Of a stretch of DNA of 17,158 bases, positions 6,919-14,985 are shown piece after piece. Source of the stretch: JAFGQU01 sp964483625 (GTDB lineage: Bacteria; Omnitrophota; Gorgyraeia; Duberdicusellales; 4484-171). The notes under the pieces were generated by a model, which was not told where the DNA came from, did not search any database, and was given only the letters and a program-made list of their open reading frames with translations. Numbering within the stretch: position 1 is the stretch's first letter; every line of letters starts with the position of its first letter. Location of the stretch: contig CAZABB010000037.1 of the NCBI GenBank assembly GCA_964483625.1, forward strand, positions 1 through 17,158, written 5' to 3'. The translations under genes and the position numbers were made by a program.

Positions 6919-8757
6919 TTAGTATCGTTTCCTTTCACCCAGAAGCAGGATATCGCGCAGTTGTTTTTCGGTCTCGGCTCTTTGCCACATATCTTCGAAC
7001 CGCGAATTCTGGACGATCTGGGCAAGCGAGGACAACGCGCGCAGATGGAATGACCTCTCATCCGGAGTTCCGAACAGGACAAACACCGCTTTGACGGCGG
7101 GATGGGCCGTACTGAAGTAAATCCCTTCGTTATCCCGCACGATGATCAGCTTAAACCGGTTTTCTCCCGGAATAAGGATATGGGGGATCGCGACGAACTG
7201 AGAGACCGCAGTCGAAGATTCTCCTTCCCGGTTTACGAATAGATCATACGTCTGTTCTTTCGTTAATACAAGTTCCCTGGCTACCTTATCGGAAATAAGC
7301 CGGAATAGATCTTCGACCGGGATCCGTTTTTTCAGATCGAGCACGTCCGCCTCTTCCGTGAGCCGATGAAACCGATCGATCGCCAACCCATCCCGTTTGA
7401 TCAGGACTTCTTTCAGTTCGTTTTCCAGTACGTGACTGGTAATCTTCTTATCGATGATCCGCTCGACAAGATGAAGCAAAGCATATTCTATTTTATGGCG
7501 GCGGTGCCCGTATAACACATACGTCAATACCGCCAGCAGGACCACTGCCGCACTGATCTCTACCGCAACCAGGCCCATGTCGATAATAAGCAGGATAAAA
7601 AAGAATATACCGAAGACGTTCGTCCAGGGGTAAAGCGGCATGGTAAAAGCAGGGCGGTAATTCTGGACTTTCCCTTCCCGCAAAATGATCACTGCGATAT
7701 TCGTGAGAACATAAAGCGTCAATATTACGATAGATCCTATTTTCACCAACGTCGCGATATCCAGAAGAAGAGAAAAGAATATTATCCCCCCGGTGAAAAG
7801 AATAGCAATGACCGGAACATGGCTCCCTCGAGTTAACGTTCCCATAAACCGCGGCAGGAGATTGTCCCGGCTCAAAGCCATCGGATAACGGGACGCCGAC
7901 AATATTCCGGCATTGGCAGTGGTGAGAAAAGCCAAAAGGGCCGCGATTGATACCACGATATATCCTCCCTCGCCGAACAGGATTTTTCCGGTATCAGCGA
8001 TAGGGGTTAACGAATTCTTCAATTGTTCTGCCGGAAGCACCCCCACCGTGACCAGCAACGTCGCCGCGTACATCAATGAGACCGCAATCACAGAAGCAAT
8101 CATTCCCCGGGGAATTGTCGTTGCCGGGCGCTTCACCTCTCCGGAAATACTGGCAACGTTCAACAGGCCGCCGAACGACACAAATACGAATCCCGCAGTT
8201 GCCAGCACACCGTTGACTCCATGAGGGAAAAGAGGCGCAAAATGAGATTCGTGCAATTTGCTCATACCAAAGGAAGCAAACGTCAACATAATCACAAACA
8301 GAGCCGAAACCAGGACAACTTCAAACCGCGCGGCCTCTTTTACCCCAAAAATATTCAAAAGTACGAATACGCACACCATAAGAAAAGAGGACATCAATAC
8401 CGGAATACCGAAAGTCACATAGGCGAGTTCGGCAATACCGAAGATCGCAAACGCCGCCTTAAGGCTCAACGCGAACCAGCTTAAGAAACAGGAAATGGTT
8501 CCCACCAGCGGTCCGAAGCTGCGGGTAATGAAATAATAGTCCCCGCCGGCTTCCGGCATCGCCGTAGATAACTCAATCACGCTTAAGGTCCCTATCAATG
8601 CTAATAGTCCGGCAAGGGAATAGGATACAAACACCAGCGGCCCGGCCTGACTGAACGCGATGCCGGGCAGAACGAAGATGCCGGAGGAAATCATCGCTCC
8701 ACAGGCGATACAAAAAATGTCGAATACTCCCAGGTTCCGTTCCAGTTTCTTTTTCAT
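6919..8757 (-). CDS. APC-family amino-acid permease with C-terminal PTS EIIA domain
   Basis: Residues about 10-417 form an APC-superfamily amino-acid/polyamine transporter with around twelve membrane helices. It has the family's early GAMISSGIFVLPG motif (20-32), the PEAGGDYYF motif (68-76) and SGEVKRPATTIPRG (205-218). After a charged cytoplasmic linker (418-470) comes a type 2 PTS EIIA domain (about 473-612). It keeps AIPHILIPG, with H526 in the position of the phosphorylated histidine, and a late VFVLFGTPDERSFHL segment (558-572) typical of EIIA. The domain therefore looks able to accept phosphate and could gate transport by nitrogen- or energy-state PTS signalling. No EI, HPr, EIIB or EIIC gene is present here. 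The ATG at 8757 has no clear Shine-Dalgarno but fits the family N-terminus. It is the last gene of unit B, 75 bp after the radical SAM gene. Substrate is not predictable. Confidence 0.93.
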   Translation of the reverse strand: MKKKLERNLGVFDIFCIACGAMISSGIFVLPGIAFSQAGPLVFVSYSLAGLLALIGTLSVIELSTAMPEAGGDYYFITRSFGPLVGTISCFLSWFALSLKAAFAIFGIAELAYVTFGIPVLMSSFLMVCVFVLLNIFGVKEAARFEVVLVSALFVIMLTFASFGMSKLHESHFAPLFPHGVNGVLATAGFVFVSFGGLLNVASISGEVKRPATTIPRGMIASVIAVSLMYAATLLVTVGVLPAEQLKNSLTPIADTGKILFGEGGYIVVSIAALLAFLTTANAGILSASRYPMALSRDNLLPRFMGTLTRGSHVPVIAILFTGGIIFFSLLLDIATLVKIGSIVILTLYVLTNIAVIILREGKVQNYRPAFTMPLYPWTNVFGIFFFILLIIDMGLVAVEISAAVVLLAVLTYVLYGHRRHKIEYALLHLVERIIDKKITSHVLENELKEVLIKRDGLAIDRFHRLTEEADVLDLKKRIPVEDLFRLISDKVARELVLTKEQTYDLFVNREGESSTAVSQFVAIPHILIPGENRFKLIIVRDNEGIYFSTAHPAVKAVFVLFGTPDERSFHLRALSSLAQIVQNSRFEDMWQRAETEKQLRDILLLGERKRY

Positions 8758-8832
8758 ATCATCAAATCAAATTCTCTAGATACCCCGTCCCGGCATAGGG
8801 GAATATTTCTGAAAACAGGGCAGGCGCGCATA

Positions 8833-10272
8833 TTAATTATTTTTAATGAAGGTACGTTTGAGGGAATCGGCCAGCCGGCCGCGTTTGATCTCACGCGCCA
8901 GCACCCCGGCCATCACTCTGGGGAACATCGCCAGCATCGAAAGATATTCTTTGGGCCCGAAAAAACCGATCTGGTGGCATTTTTTTAAGATACGGATGAA
9001 CCGGCCCGGGGTGTAAAAAGAAAACTTTATTTTCCGGCCGATCTTTTTGAGATGATCATAAGGGTACTGATCGGAATAGACGACACCGTTTGTCCCGATA
9101 TGGTAACCGGGTGTCTTCTCCACCAAACCTTTAAGCGGTGAGAATTTCTCGATGCGCAGTTTTAAGAACGTGATCGAATCGACACCGATTTCCTCGGCAA
9201 ACTCGGCGATATAAAGCATCTCCTCTTCGGTCTCGGTAACGTTACCGTAAATAAAATAGCCGTGATAATAGATAGGATACCGCGTGAGCACGTTAAAGTA
9301 CTTACGTACCGTGGCCGAATCGAAGCCTTTATCCAGTTGTTTCAATATCCGGTCATGCGGTGATTCGATACCGATCAACAACGCCTTGAATCCGGCCTGT
9401 ACCATTTTCTCAAGAAGCTGGGGGTTCCGGGCGATCTCGATACGGCTCTGCGCCAGGAACTTTTTCTTTATACCGCGGGCAATGATACGATCGCATAACG
9501 CTTCCAGGCGGCGCGGGTCGATCGAAATATTTTCATCACTGAACAGGACGATCGAAGCGGGAATCTGCTCGATCTCATCGATAACCGAATCGACATCACG
9601 CGCCGAATACTCCCGCTTCTGCCCGAGAGGATTCAAGGTAAACGTGCAGAATTTACAGTTGAACGGACAGCCGCGGGCGCTCAGCACGGTATCGAAACTC
9701 ATATCGGCGACATTGATTCCGTTTAACGTAAGACGGTATTCGTTATGCCGCAAATTCCGATCCGGCGCCCGGTAGGCGTCGACCGAAGGTAACGGACGGT
9801 GATCGTTATGGATGATCTCCCCGTCCTTACGGTAGGATATCCCTTTTATCTTCTCCCACGCTACGCCGTTTAAGAGGTCCTTGATCGTCTCCTCCCCTTC
9901 GCCGCGCACGACCACATTCACTCCCGGGCATTTCTCGAATATCTCCAATACCCGTTCGGTCGCGGTATACCCGCCGACGACCACGGGAACGTCCTTGGGG
10001 AAACGGTTGATCATTTCGAATATCTGAGGCAGCTGCCGGTCCCAGCCGATACCGACACCGACAAAATCCACGTCCCGCTCGATAAAGGAGACAAGGTTCT
10101 CGGTATAGGAAAGCTCCTTTTCATACCGCAGATCGAGCAGGCTCACCCGCTCCACGCACTCTTCGGCATTGGTCGCCACGTACTCCAATCCCGTGGGCGG
10201 GAAAAGCATCATCGCCGAGGTCGCGGAACGTTCGACGTAAGGATTGACAAATAAAGCGTGTGAATATTTCAT
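8833..10272 (-). CDS. B12-binding-domain radical SAM enzyme
   Basis: The 479-residue protein has an N-terminal cobalamin-binding-type Rossmann domain (about 5-135; GVGIGWDRQ, VVVGGYTATE, VVRGEGEET) and a radical SAM core with the 4Fe-4S motif CPFNCKFC (C202, C206, C209). The core continues with LFSDENISIDPRR (243-255) and a later IGIESPHD segment, as in BchE- and HpnR-like enzymes. The N-terminal domain lacks the DxHxxG cobalamin motif in the part I can read, so the cofactor may be bound base-off or not at all. Members act on lipids, tetrapyrroles, phosphonates or peptides; nothing nearby points to a substrate. The ATG at 10272 fits the domain start (SHALFVNPYVE) but has a weak ribosome binding site. 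It lies 65 bp after the uracil-DNA glycosylase gene and 75 bp before the permease gene. Confidence 0.92.
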   Translation of the reverse strand: MKYSHALFVNPYVERSATSAMMLFPPTGLEYVATNAEECVERVSLLDLRYEKELSYTENLVSFIERDVDFVGVGIGWDRQLPQIFEMINRFPKDVPVVVGGYTATERVLEIFEKCPGVNVVVRGEGEETIKDLLNGVAWEKIKGISYRKDGEIIHNDHRPLPSVDAYRAPDRNLRHNEYRLTLNGINVADMSFDTVLSARGCPFNCKFCTFTLNPLGQKREYSARDVDSVIDEIEQIPASIVLFSDENISIDPRRLEALCDRIIARGIKKKFLAQSRIEIARNPQLLEKMVQAGFKALLIGIESPHDRILKQLDKGFDSATVRKYFNVLTRYPIYYHGYFIYGNVTETEEEMLYIAEFAEEIGVDSITFLKLRIEKFSPLKGLVEKTPGYHIGTNGVVYSDQYPYDHLKKIGRKIKFSFYTPGRFIRILKKCHQIGFFGPKEYLSMLAMFPRVMAGVLAREIKRGRLADSLKRTFIKNN

Positions 10273-10287
10273 ATATATCGTTATTTA

Positions 10288-10309
10288 AGGGTACCGTGTA
10301 TTTTACCCT
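10288..10309. other. inverted repeat between the glycosylase and radical SAM genes
   Basis: AGGGTA (10288-10293) and TACCCT (10304-10309) form a 6-bp stem around a 10-nt loop. No run of T follows in either direction, so it is not a classical terminator. It could set relative expression within unit B or be chance. Confidence 0.25.
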
Positions 10310-10337
10310 AACTGAAACCGAAAAGAAAGCACCATTT

Positions 10338-10919
10338 TTACTTAGGAATATTTTTCAATATCCTGAAATCGGCGGCAAGAAGCGGCTTCTTGTTTATGTC
10401 GTAGGTGACGACAGCGGGGTGGAATATCGGCATGATTTTTATCTTCCCGTAGGAGGCATCGGTAATAAAAATATTACCGTGGATCTTCGTAATTCCCTGG
10501 ACTTTCGCGCCGAGTGAGAATGTACGCATGATATAGCCGGTCGAGAAATTTCCCAGACAACAGATGACCGAAGGCTTGATATATTCGATCTGCCGATCGA
10601 GGTAGGGTGTACAGATCTTTATCTCACCTTCTTTGGGGTTACGGTTGCCGGGAGGCCGACACTTAAGGATATTCCCGATAAAGACCTCCTGGCGTTTCAG
10701 CCCCGCGACCTGAAGCATCTCATCCAGCACGCCTCCCGCTCTGCCGCAGAACGGACGGCCGTCTCTGTCTTCGGACGCACCCGGCGCCTCCCCGATAAAC
10801 ATCACCCGCGCATGCAAATCCCCTTCTCCCGGGACCGCATTGGTACGGGTTCCCCCCAGAGGGCATCTCCGACATCGCCTGATCCGAGCATTAAGACTTT
10901 CTATATATTCTTCGGACAT
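10338..10919 (-). CDS. family 4 uracil-DNA glycosylase (4Fe-4S)
   Basis: The enzyme removes uracil from DNA as the first step of base excision repair. The 193-residue length is normal for family 4. The four iron-sulphur cysteines are in the family layout: C16 and C19 (CRRC), C87 (LKCRPP) and C103 (ICTPY), with 16 residues between the last two positions. The active-site loop GEAPGASEDRDG (43-54) and the HPA motif (167-169) are present. The ATG at 10919 starts 1 nt after the stop of the membrane-protein gene, so the two are surely co-transcribed and may be translationally coupled; the ribosome binding site is otherwise weak. Confidence 0.95.
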   Translation of the reverse strand: MSEEYIESLNARIRRCRRCPLGGTRTNAVPGEGDLHARVMFIGEAPGASEDRDGRPFCGRAGGVLDEMLQVAGLKRQEVFIGNILKCRPPGNRNPKEGEIKICTPYLDRQIEYIKPSVICCLGNFSTGYIMRTFSLGAKVQGITKIHGNIFITDASYGKIKIMPIFHPAVVTYDINKKPLLAADFRILKNIPK

Positions 10920-10920
10920 A

Positions 10921-11958
10921 TTATTTGTCTTCGTTTTCGTAATACTTTACTTTTGATTCAACATCACGCAACTGCGCCCTGATATCTGCAAACTCATCCT
11001 GTTTCTTTTTTCGCTTTTTTTTACTATAATATAAAAATAAACCAAGCGGCAGTACGGTGAAGAGCCCGGCAAGAAGAATCTGACCAAGTAATATGCCGTT
11101 TCTTAAACTCATACCTAAAGAAACAATGAACACCAAGACACACAACATCCAGCCGGCAAAAAGGTATTTTAATCCGTACGAACGTCCTTCCAGAATTCCC
11201 ATCCCGCCGACAAGAATAAACGGTGCCGACAGGAAAATAACGGCACAGCGGCACCCGAAGGCGTGCCCTAAATGACACCCTCCCGAGGTGAAAAGCGTAC
11301 AGTTAATTACCGTAAATAGTCCGTAGCTGAAAAAAAGAGTTCCCACCGCCCCGGCGAACACCGCCAGTCCGGCAAAAAAATTCTCGAGAGGATCGGAACC
11401 TCTCCCCTGCTCCATCCTCATCATCGTTTCTCGCTTTTGCCGCGATGTCTTCTCCAAAAAATACGAAACGGAATCGGTAAATCCAACCAGCGTCTGATCG
11501 GTATCATTTGGAGACGGCGGCTCAAACCTATCCTTCTCTTTCCAAAGATATTGTGCGAACCAGGAGAGTAAAAAAAACAGAATAAGGTGCCCGGAGATAT
11601 GTTTGAGAAAATACCCGAAGTGAAGCCTGATGTTCTCAAAGAAATATTCGCTCCTTTTATGAGAAAGAGCCTCGATGTGCAGGACGACGAGAACGATAAC
11701 AACTAGAAGCGTTATCCCTTGAGCGATGCGGTTAAATACTGCCGCGTATTTTCTTTTTTTAAGCGCCCCGATTCCCGTTCCCACAAGAAAAGGGGCCGGA
11801 GCAAAAAGCACGAGGGCCGCACTGAAAAAAGGCGGAATAGACACTTCTCCGGACCGCATTATATAAATAAAGCTGTAGACGAAAATGAGCGTACCCATAC
11901 ACCCCAGGATAAGCGCTATCATCCCGGAAATCTCAAGGATTGAATTCTTATTTTCCAT
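10921..11958 (-). CDS. integral membrane protein with two similar four-helix halves
   Basis: I do not recognise the family. From the ATG at 11958 the protein has 345 residues and about eight membrane helices: near 12-33, 43-66, 77-94, 119-138, then 195-217, 237-256, 262-282 and 288-311. The two sets of four look like a duplication: GCMGTLIFVYSF (19-30) resembles GAVGTLFFSYGL (203-214), and LFAPAPFLVGTGIGALK (51-67) resembles FLSAPFILVGGMGILEG (242-258). A hydrophilic linker (about 140-190) separates the halves. The C-terminus is a lysine-rich stretch followed by a short coiled-coil-like tail (320-345). A frame opens six codons earlier, but 11958 has an AGGA ribosome binding site in the right place. 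It is the first gene of unit B, directly ahead of the uracil-DNA glycosylase. No function is proposed. Confidence 0.82.
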   Translation of the reverse strand: MENKNSILEISGMIALILGCMGTLIFVYSFIYIMRSGEVSIPPFFSAALVLFAPAPFLVGTGIGALKKRKYAAVFNRIAQGITLLVVIVLVVLHIEALSHKRSEYFFENIRLHFGYFLKHISGHLILFFLLSWFAQYLWKEKDRFEPPSPNDTDQTLVGFTDSVSYFLEKTSRQKRETMMRMEQGRGSDPLENFFAGLAVFAGAVGTLFFSYGLFTVINCTLFTSGGCHLGHAFGCRCAVIFLSAPFILVGGMGILEGRSYGLKYLFAGWMLCVLVFIVSLGMSLRNGILLGQILLAGLFTVLPLGLFLYYSKKKRKKKQDEFADIRAQLRDVESKVKYYENEDK

Positions 11959-11981
11959 CGTTTTCCTATGAATCAACCGTT

Positions 11982-12010
11982 ATTATAACGCAAAAAGCCG
12001 TTGTGGTAAA
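11982..12010 (-). promoter_or_regulatory. promoter of unit B
   Basis: On the minus strand, a perfect -10 TATAAT (11982-11987) lies 17 bp from a -35-like TTTACC (12005-12010). The predicted start near 11975 gives a leader of about 17 nt to the ATG at 11958, which has AGGA just upstream. The rest of the gap to 12066 shows nothing clear. Confidence 0.55.
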
Positions 12011-12066
12011 ATCGGACTACGGAAAGCCTGAAAAGAAGGGGTATAAATCCGTCGTATTACGGAATC

Positions 12067-12423
12067 TTATCGTTTGCTTTTCTCCCGTAATCCGGGAACA
12101 ACCTGATATGCGTTCTTCTCCTGCGACTCTTCTTTTTTTCGATAACATGTATAGGGCTTAAAGAAAATCCGGTAGCGCTTTATTTTCTCCGAGAGAGAAT
12201 TTTTCCGCCTAAGGCCGCGGCGGTATGTTTGTGCTATAAGGTATTTTTTAAAGAGTTTATTGGCGATAAATTTCATGCTCCAGCGCAGTTTTCGCTGGCT
12301 CGATACGCCCGGAGAAACCGCGGCCCGGACCGAAACGCAGGCGTACGTCGTCCTGCACATCTCGCACAGACAAAAAGAAACCAGCAGGACTACACATACC
12401 AGTATCTTTTGAATCAATCGCAT
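12067..12423 (-). CDS. small basic exported protein, unknown function
   Basis: This 118-residue frame starts with a convincing signal sequence (MRLIQKILVCVVLLVSF, cleavage somewhere near residues 20-34). The rest is very rich in lysine and arginine, with clusters such as YRRGLRRKNSLSEKIKR (67-83). The mature part carries few cysteines and no motif I know. The ATG at 12423 is preceded by AAGGAG about 10 nt upstream, which favours a real gene, as does its position in a gap between larger genes with a possible promoter at 12486-12515. Codon use is too short to judge. It could bind a polyanion such as envelope polysaccharide or nucleic acid, but that is only a guess from charge. Confidence 0.55.
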   Translation of the reverse strand: MRLIQKILVCVVLLVSFCLCEMCRTTYACVSVRAAVSPGVSSQRKLRWSMKFIANKLFKKYLIAQTYRRGLRRKNSLSEKIKRYRIFFKPYTCYRKKEESQEKNAYQVVPGLREKSKR

Positions 12424-12485
12424 CGCGCAATATCTCCTTGTATAAAAACAACAGGAACCTTTCCGACAGACACATCAATCCTTTA

Positions 12486-12515
12486 TTTATAAAACATTTT
12501 AGATTTCACTTTCAA
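12486..12515 (-). promoter_or_regulatory. possible promoter of the small basic protein gene
   Basis: On the minus strand, -35 TTGAAA (12510-12515) and -10 TATAAA (12486-12491) are 18 bp apart. The region is AT-rich, so chance matches are likely. The leader to the ATG at 12423 would be about 55 nt. Confidence 0.35.
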
Positions 12516-12561
12516 TAGAATCCGGCAGGATTTTGTTTTGGGAAAAGATATGATTTTCGTT

Positions 12562-14985
12562 TTATTCAGCGAGCATCTTTAAGGATTCGCCTAAGGCATA
12601 ATAAGTATCCATCCAGTGCTGGGCTTTTTTATCCTGACGATCGGCCGCATCCCGCATTTTCCGGCCGAAATTCCTGCCCACAAGCAGGTAGAGATTCTGC
12701 GCTTTCCATAAATTAATCGGCAGTTCCAGCGGCGAAAGTATTCTCAGAAACACGATGATCTCCTCCATCAAATGGACCGCGTGAGGTTTCTCCCGCAAAA
12801 ACTTCATCAAGCATTCGATTCTCTGCCGGGCCTGGAATTCCAGGGTTACTTTATCTACGACAAAGCCCCACTCCTTAATATCGATAACCAGCTCTTTGAT
12901 CCGCCGGAAATCGGCATCTTTCGCCGAAAGCTGGTTCATTAACTCGATATTCAAGGTCACCGACAGGGTACTCGCCAGCACCGTCGGCAAGGGAATACCC
13001 AGCTGTTTAAATACCTGGAGCATAGGGTACTGCTGGTCTTTTATTCTTTTCAACCCTCCGGCGATATCAGCGATCGTGCCGGAAAGGACATGGTACAGAA
13101 TCTTTCTCTGCTCGTCTTTAAACAGATACCATAATGAATAGTGCGCGTTCGGAAATGATGTCTTCATAATCTGCATCGCTTCCGGGATATCTCCTTTGGC
13201 GAACCGGCCGCGGATTTTATCTTTCAGCCTCCCAAACTCCTTCTCATCATCAAACGATCCCACCCCGGCGAGAAAATTATGATCCCCCAGGTGAATAACC
13301 GCGAAAGAAAGTGTGACTTCTTTCAACGTGATCTGAGAAACAATATGAGCCCGGCCGAAAGCGAGTTTATTCTTCTCGAACTCAAACACCTTATCCACCC
13401 GGCCTTCGACCGTATAACAATACAGAGAAATCACCTCGGTATACTCCTCAAACAGGGAAGAAATCGCGTAATGCGCCGCGACCCGGTTTAAATCCGATAT
13501 TGCCGATTCAAGAAACGTCTCATAGATTTTTGCCGCGTGACCGTACGTAGGCAGATTACTGGGAACTTTCTCCAGACGCGAGAGAAACTCATCCTCCAAC
13601 AGTTCTCCCGCGCTATCATGCGCCAGCTGAACCGCCCGGGCGGCATAGAGAATAATCTGAATGGTCTCAATACCTGAGACCTCATCGAAAAACCAGCCGC
13701 AGCTGGCATACATCAACATCGCCTGACGCTGGGCTTCAAGCAGCTGCAGGACTTTGCGGCGCTGGTCATTATGCAAACCCGCCGCCGCATGCTGTTTCAT
13801 AAACGCATCCACACTCTGCGGCGACCGGTCTAATACAACACGGATATACTCATTACGAGCTTCCCAGGGATCTTTAACCAAACCCCGCATCTGCTCCTCG
13901 TAAACAGTTGCCAGACGGTCACGCAGCCAATCAAGCGCCTCCCGAAGCGGCGCACGCCACTGTTGATTCCATCCCGGATGTCCTCCCGAATTACAGCCGC
14001 AGTCGGCCCGCCAGCGTTCGACGCCATGGACACAGCTCCAGGAAGAGTTTTCGTGGATTTCGACCTCCCACTGAGGCGGATGGGTTTGGAGATATTCACC
14101 GTAGACCGTCATCTGCACCCGGTCATTGGCCCGGATATGATTGATACAATAGGCAAGCCCCAGGTCGCCGCCGGGATGGTGATGCCCATAGGTCTCTCCG
14201 TCAGTCGCGATATGCACCAGCTGGGATTCATCAATATCATGAAAAATAGCCAAAAGCCTCCCGGCAAAATCCTCACCCTTGCGCAATAGTCCTTCAAACG
14301 CGACGCCTTGAGATACGGGGCCGTCGTAAAAAAAGAGTACAATCGTATTCCCCGACGGCAGACGACAAAGATAAGGACGGCGCGGATCGATACGGGAATG
14401 GCTCACGTCACGCCAGCGTTTATCCCCAATCTTTCTGGCTCGTTTGGCCTGCCGCGGAGCAAGGATGGTAAAGGCAATTCCGGCTCCAGCCAACACTTCC
14501 AGGGTTTCTGTATCGACGGCGGTCTCAGGAAGCCACATCCCTTCAGGGCTCCTCTGAAACCGGTATTCGAAATCTTTTATTCCCCATAGGACCTGCGTAT
14601 GTTTATCCCGCCGGTTCGCCAGAGGCATGATCATATGGTTATAGCACTGAGCCAGCGCCGAACCGTGGCCTCCGAAATAACTTTTACTCAATTCATCAGC
14701 CGAAAGAATCGCCTGATAGACTTCCGGTTCGTGTTTCTCCATCCAGGATAAAAGCGTCGGTCCGAAGTTGAAACTGATGTGAGCATAGTTATTCATGATC
14801 TGGGCGATTCTGCCCTTCGGCCCCAGGATGGACGCGGTGGAATTGGGAGCGTAACACTCGGCGGTTACCCGTTCATTCCAGTCATGATACGGGTAGGCTG
14901 AATCCTGCCGTTCGATAGCCTCAAGCCACGGGTTTTCCCGCGGCGGCTGATAAAAATGCCCGTGGATACAGATATATTTATCCAT
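12562..14985 (-). CDS. GH57 glycoside hydrolase with DUF3536 region
   Basis: This is a cytoplasmic alpha-glucan-acting enzyme of family GH57, which uses a retaining mechanism on a (beta/alpha)7 barrel. Family region 1 is HGHFYQPP (8-15). The nucleophile is probably E154 in GMWLPETAV, and the acid/base D262 in ATDGETYGHHH, matching GH57 regions 3 and 4. The long C-terminal part corresponds to the DUF3536 extension of this subgroup; 807 residues is normal. Members of this subgroup are uncharacterised, so alpha-amylase, 4-alpha-glucanotransferase and branching activity are all possible. The ATG at 14985 overlaps the end of glgB by 8 nt (ATGGATAA), a sign of translational coupling and a shared pathway, most likely glycogen metabolism. 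No signal peptide is present. Confidence 0.92.
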   Translation of the reverse strand: MDKYICIHGHFYQPPRENPWLEAIERQDSAYPYHDWNERVTAECYAPNSTASILGPKGRIAQIMNNYAHISFNFGPTLLSWMEKHEPEVYQAILSADELSKSYFGGHGSALAQCYNHMIMPLANRRDKHTQVLWGIKDFEYRFQRSPEGMWLPETAVDTETLEVLAGAGIAFTILAPRQAKRARKIGDKRWRDVSHSRIDPRRPYLCRLPSGNTIVLFFYDGPVSQGVAFEGLLRKGEDFAGRLLAIFHDIDESQLVHIATDGETYGHHHPGGDLGLAYCINHIRANDRVQMTVYGEYLQTHPPQWEVEIHENSSWSCVHGVERWRADCGCNSGGHPGWNQQWRAPLREALDWLRDRLATVYEEQMRGLVKDPWEARNEYIRVVLDRSPQSVDAFMKQHAAAGLHNDQRRKVLQLLEAQRQAMLMYASCGWFFDEVSGIETIQIILYAARAVQLAHDSAGELLEDEFLSRLEKVPSNLPTYGHAAKIYETFLESAISDLNRVAAHYAISSLFEEYTEVISLYCYTVEGRVDKVFEFEKNKLAFGRAHIVSQITLKEVTLSFAVIHLGDHNFLAGVGSFDDEKEFGRLKDKIRGRFAKGDIPEAMQIMKTSFPNAHYSLWYLFKDEQRKILYHVLSGTIADIAGGLKRIKDQQYPMLQVFKQLGIPLPTVLASTLSVTLNIELMNQLSAKDADFRRIKELVIDIKEWGFVVDKVTLEFQARQRIECLMKFLREKPHAVHLMEEIIVFLRILSPLELPINLWKAQNLYLLVGRNFGRKMRDAADRQDKKAQHWMDTYYALGESLKMLAE

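Noticed and set aside
6753..7082. Minus frame of 109 codons overlapping the permease end
   Set aside because: It is out of frame with the EIIA domain and runs into the repeat-like intergenic DNA. Its arginine-rich content is typical of a shadow frame.
8775..8810. CCCC/GGGG arms between the radical SAM and permease genes as a terminator
   Set aside because: The stem is only about 4 bp with a long loop and no T-run, so it is not a supported terminator.
9284..9775. Plus frame of 163 codons inside the radical SAM gene
   Set aside because: It lies opposite a gene with an intact CPFNCKFC motif. Its serine- and arginine-rich translation is a shadow.
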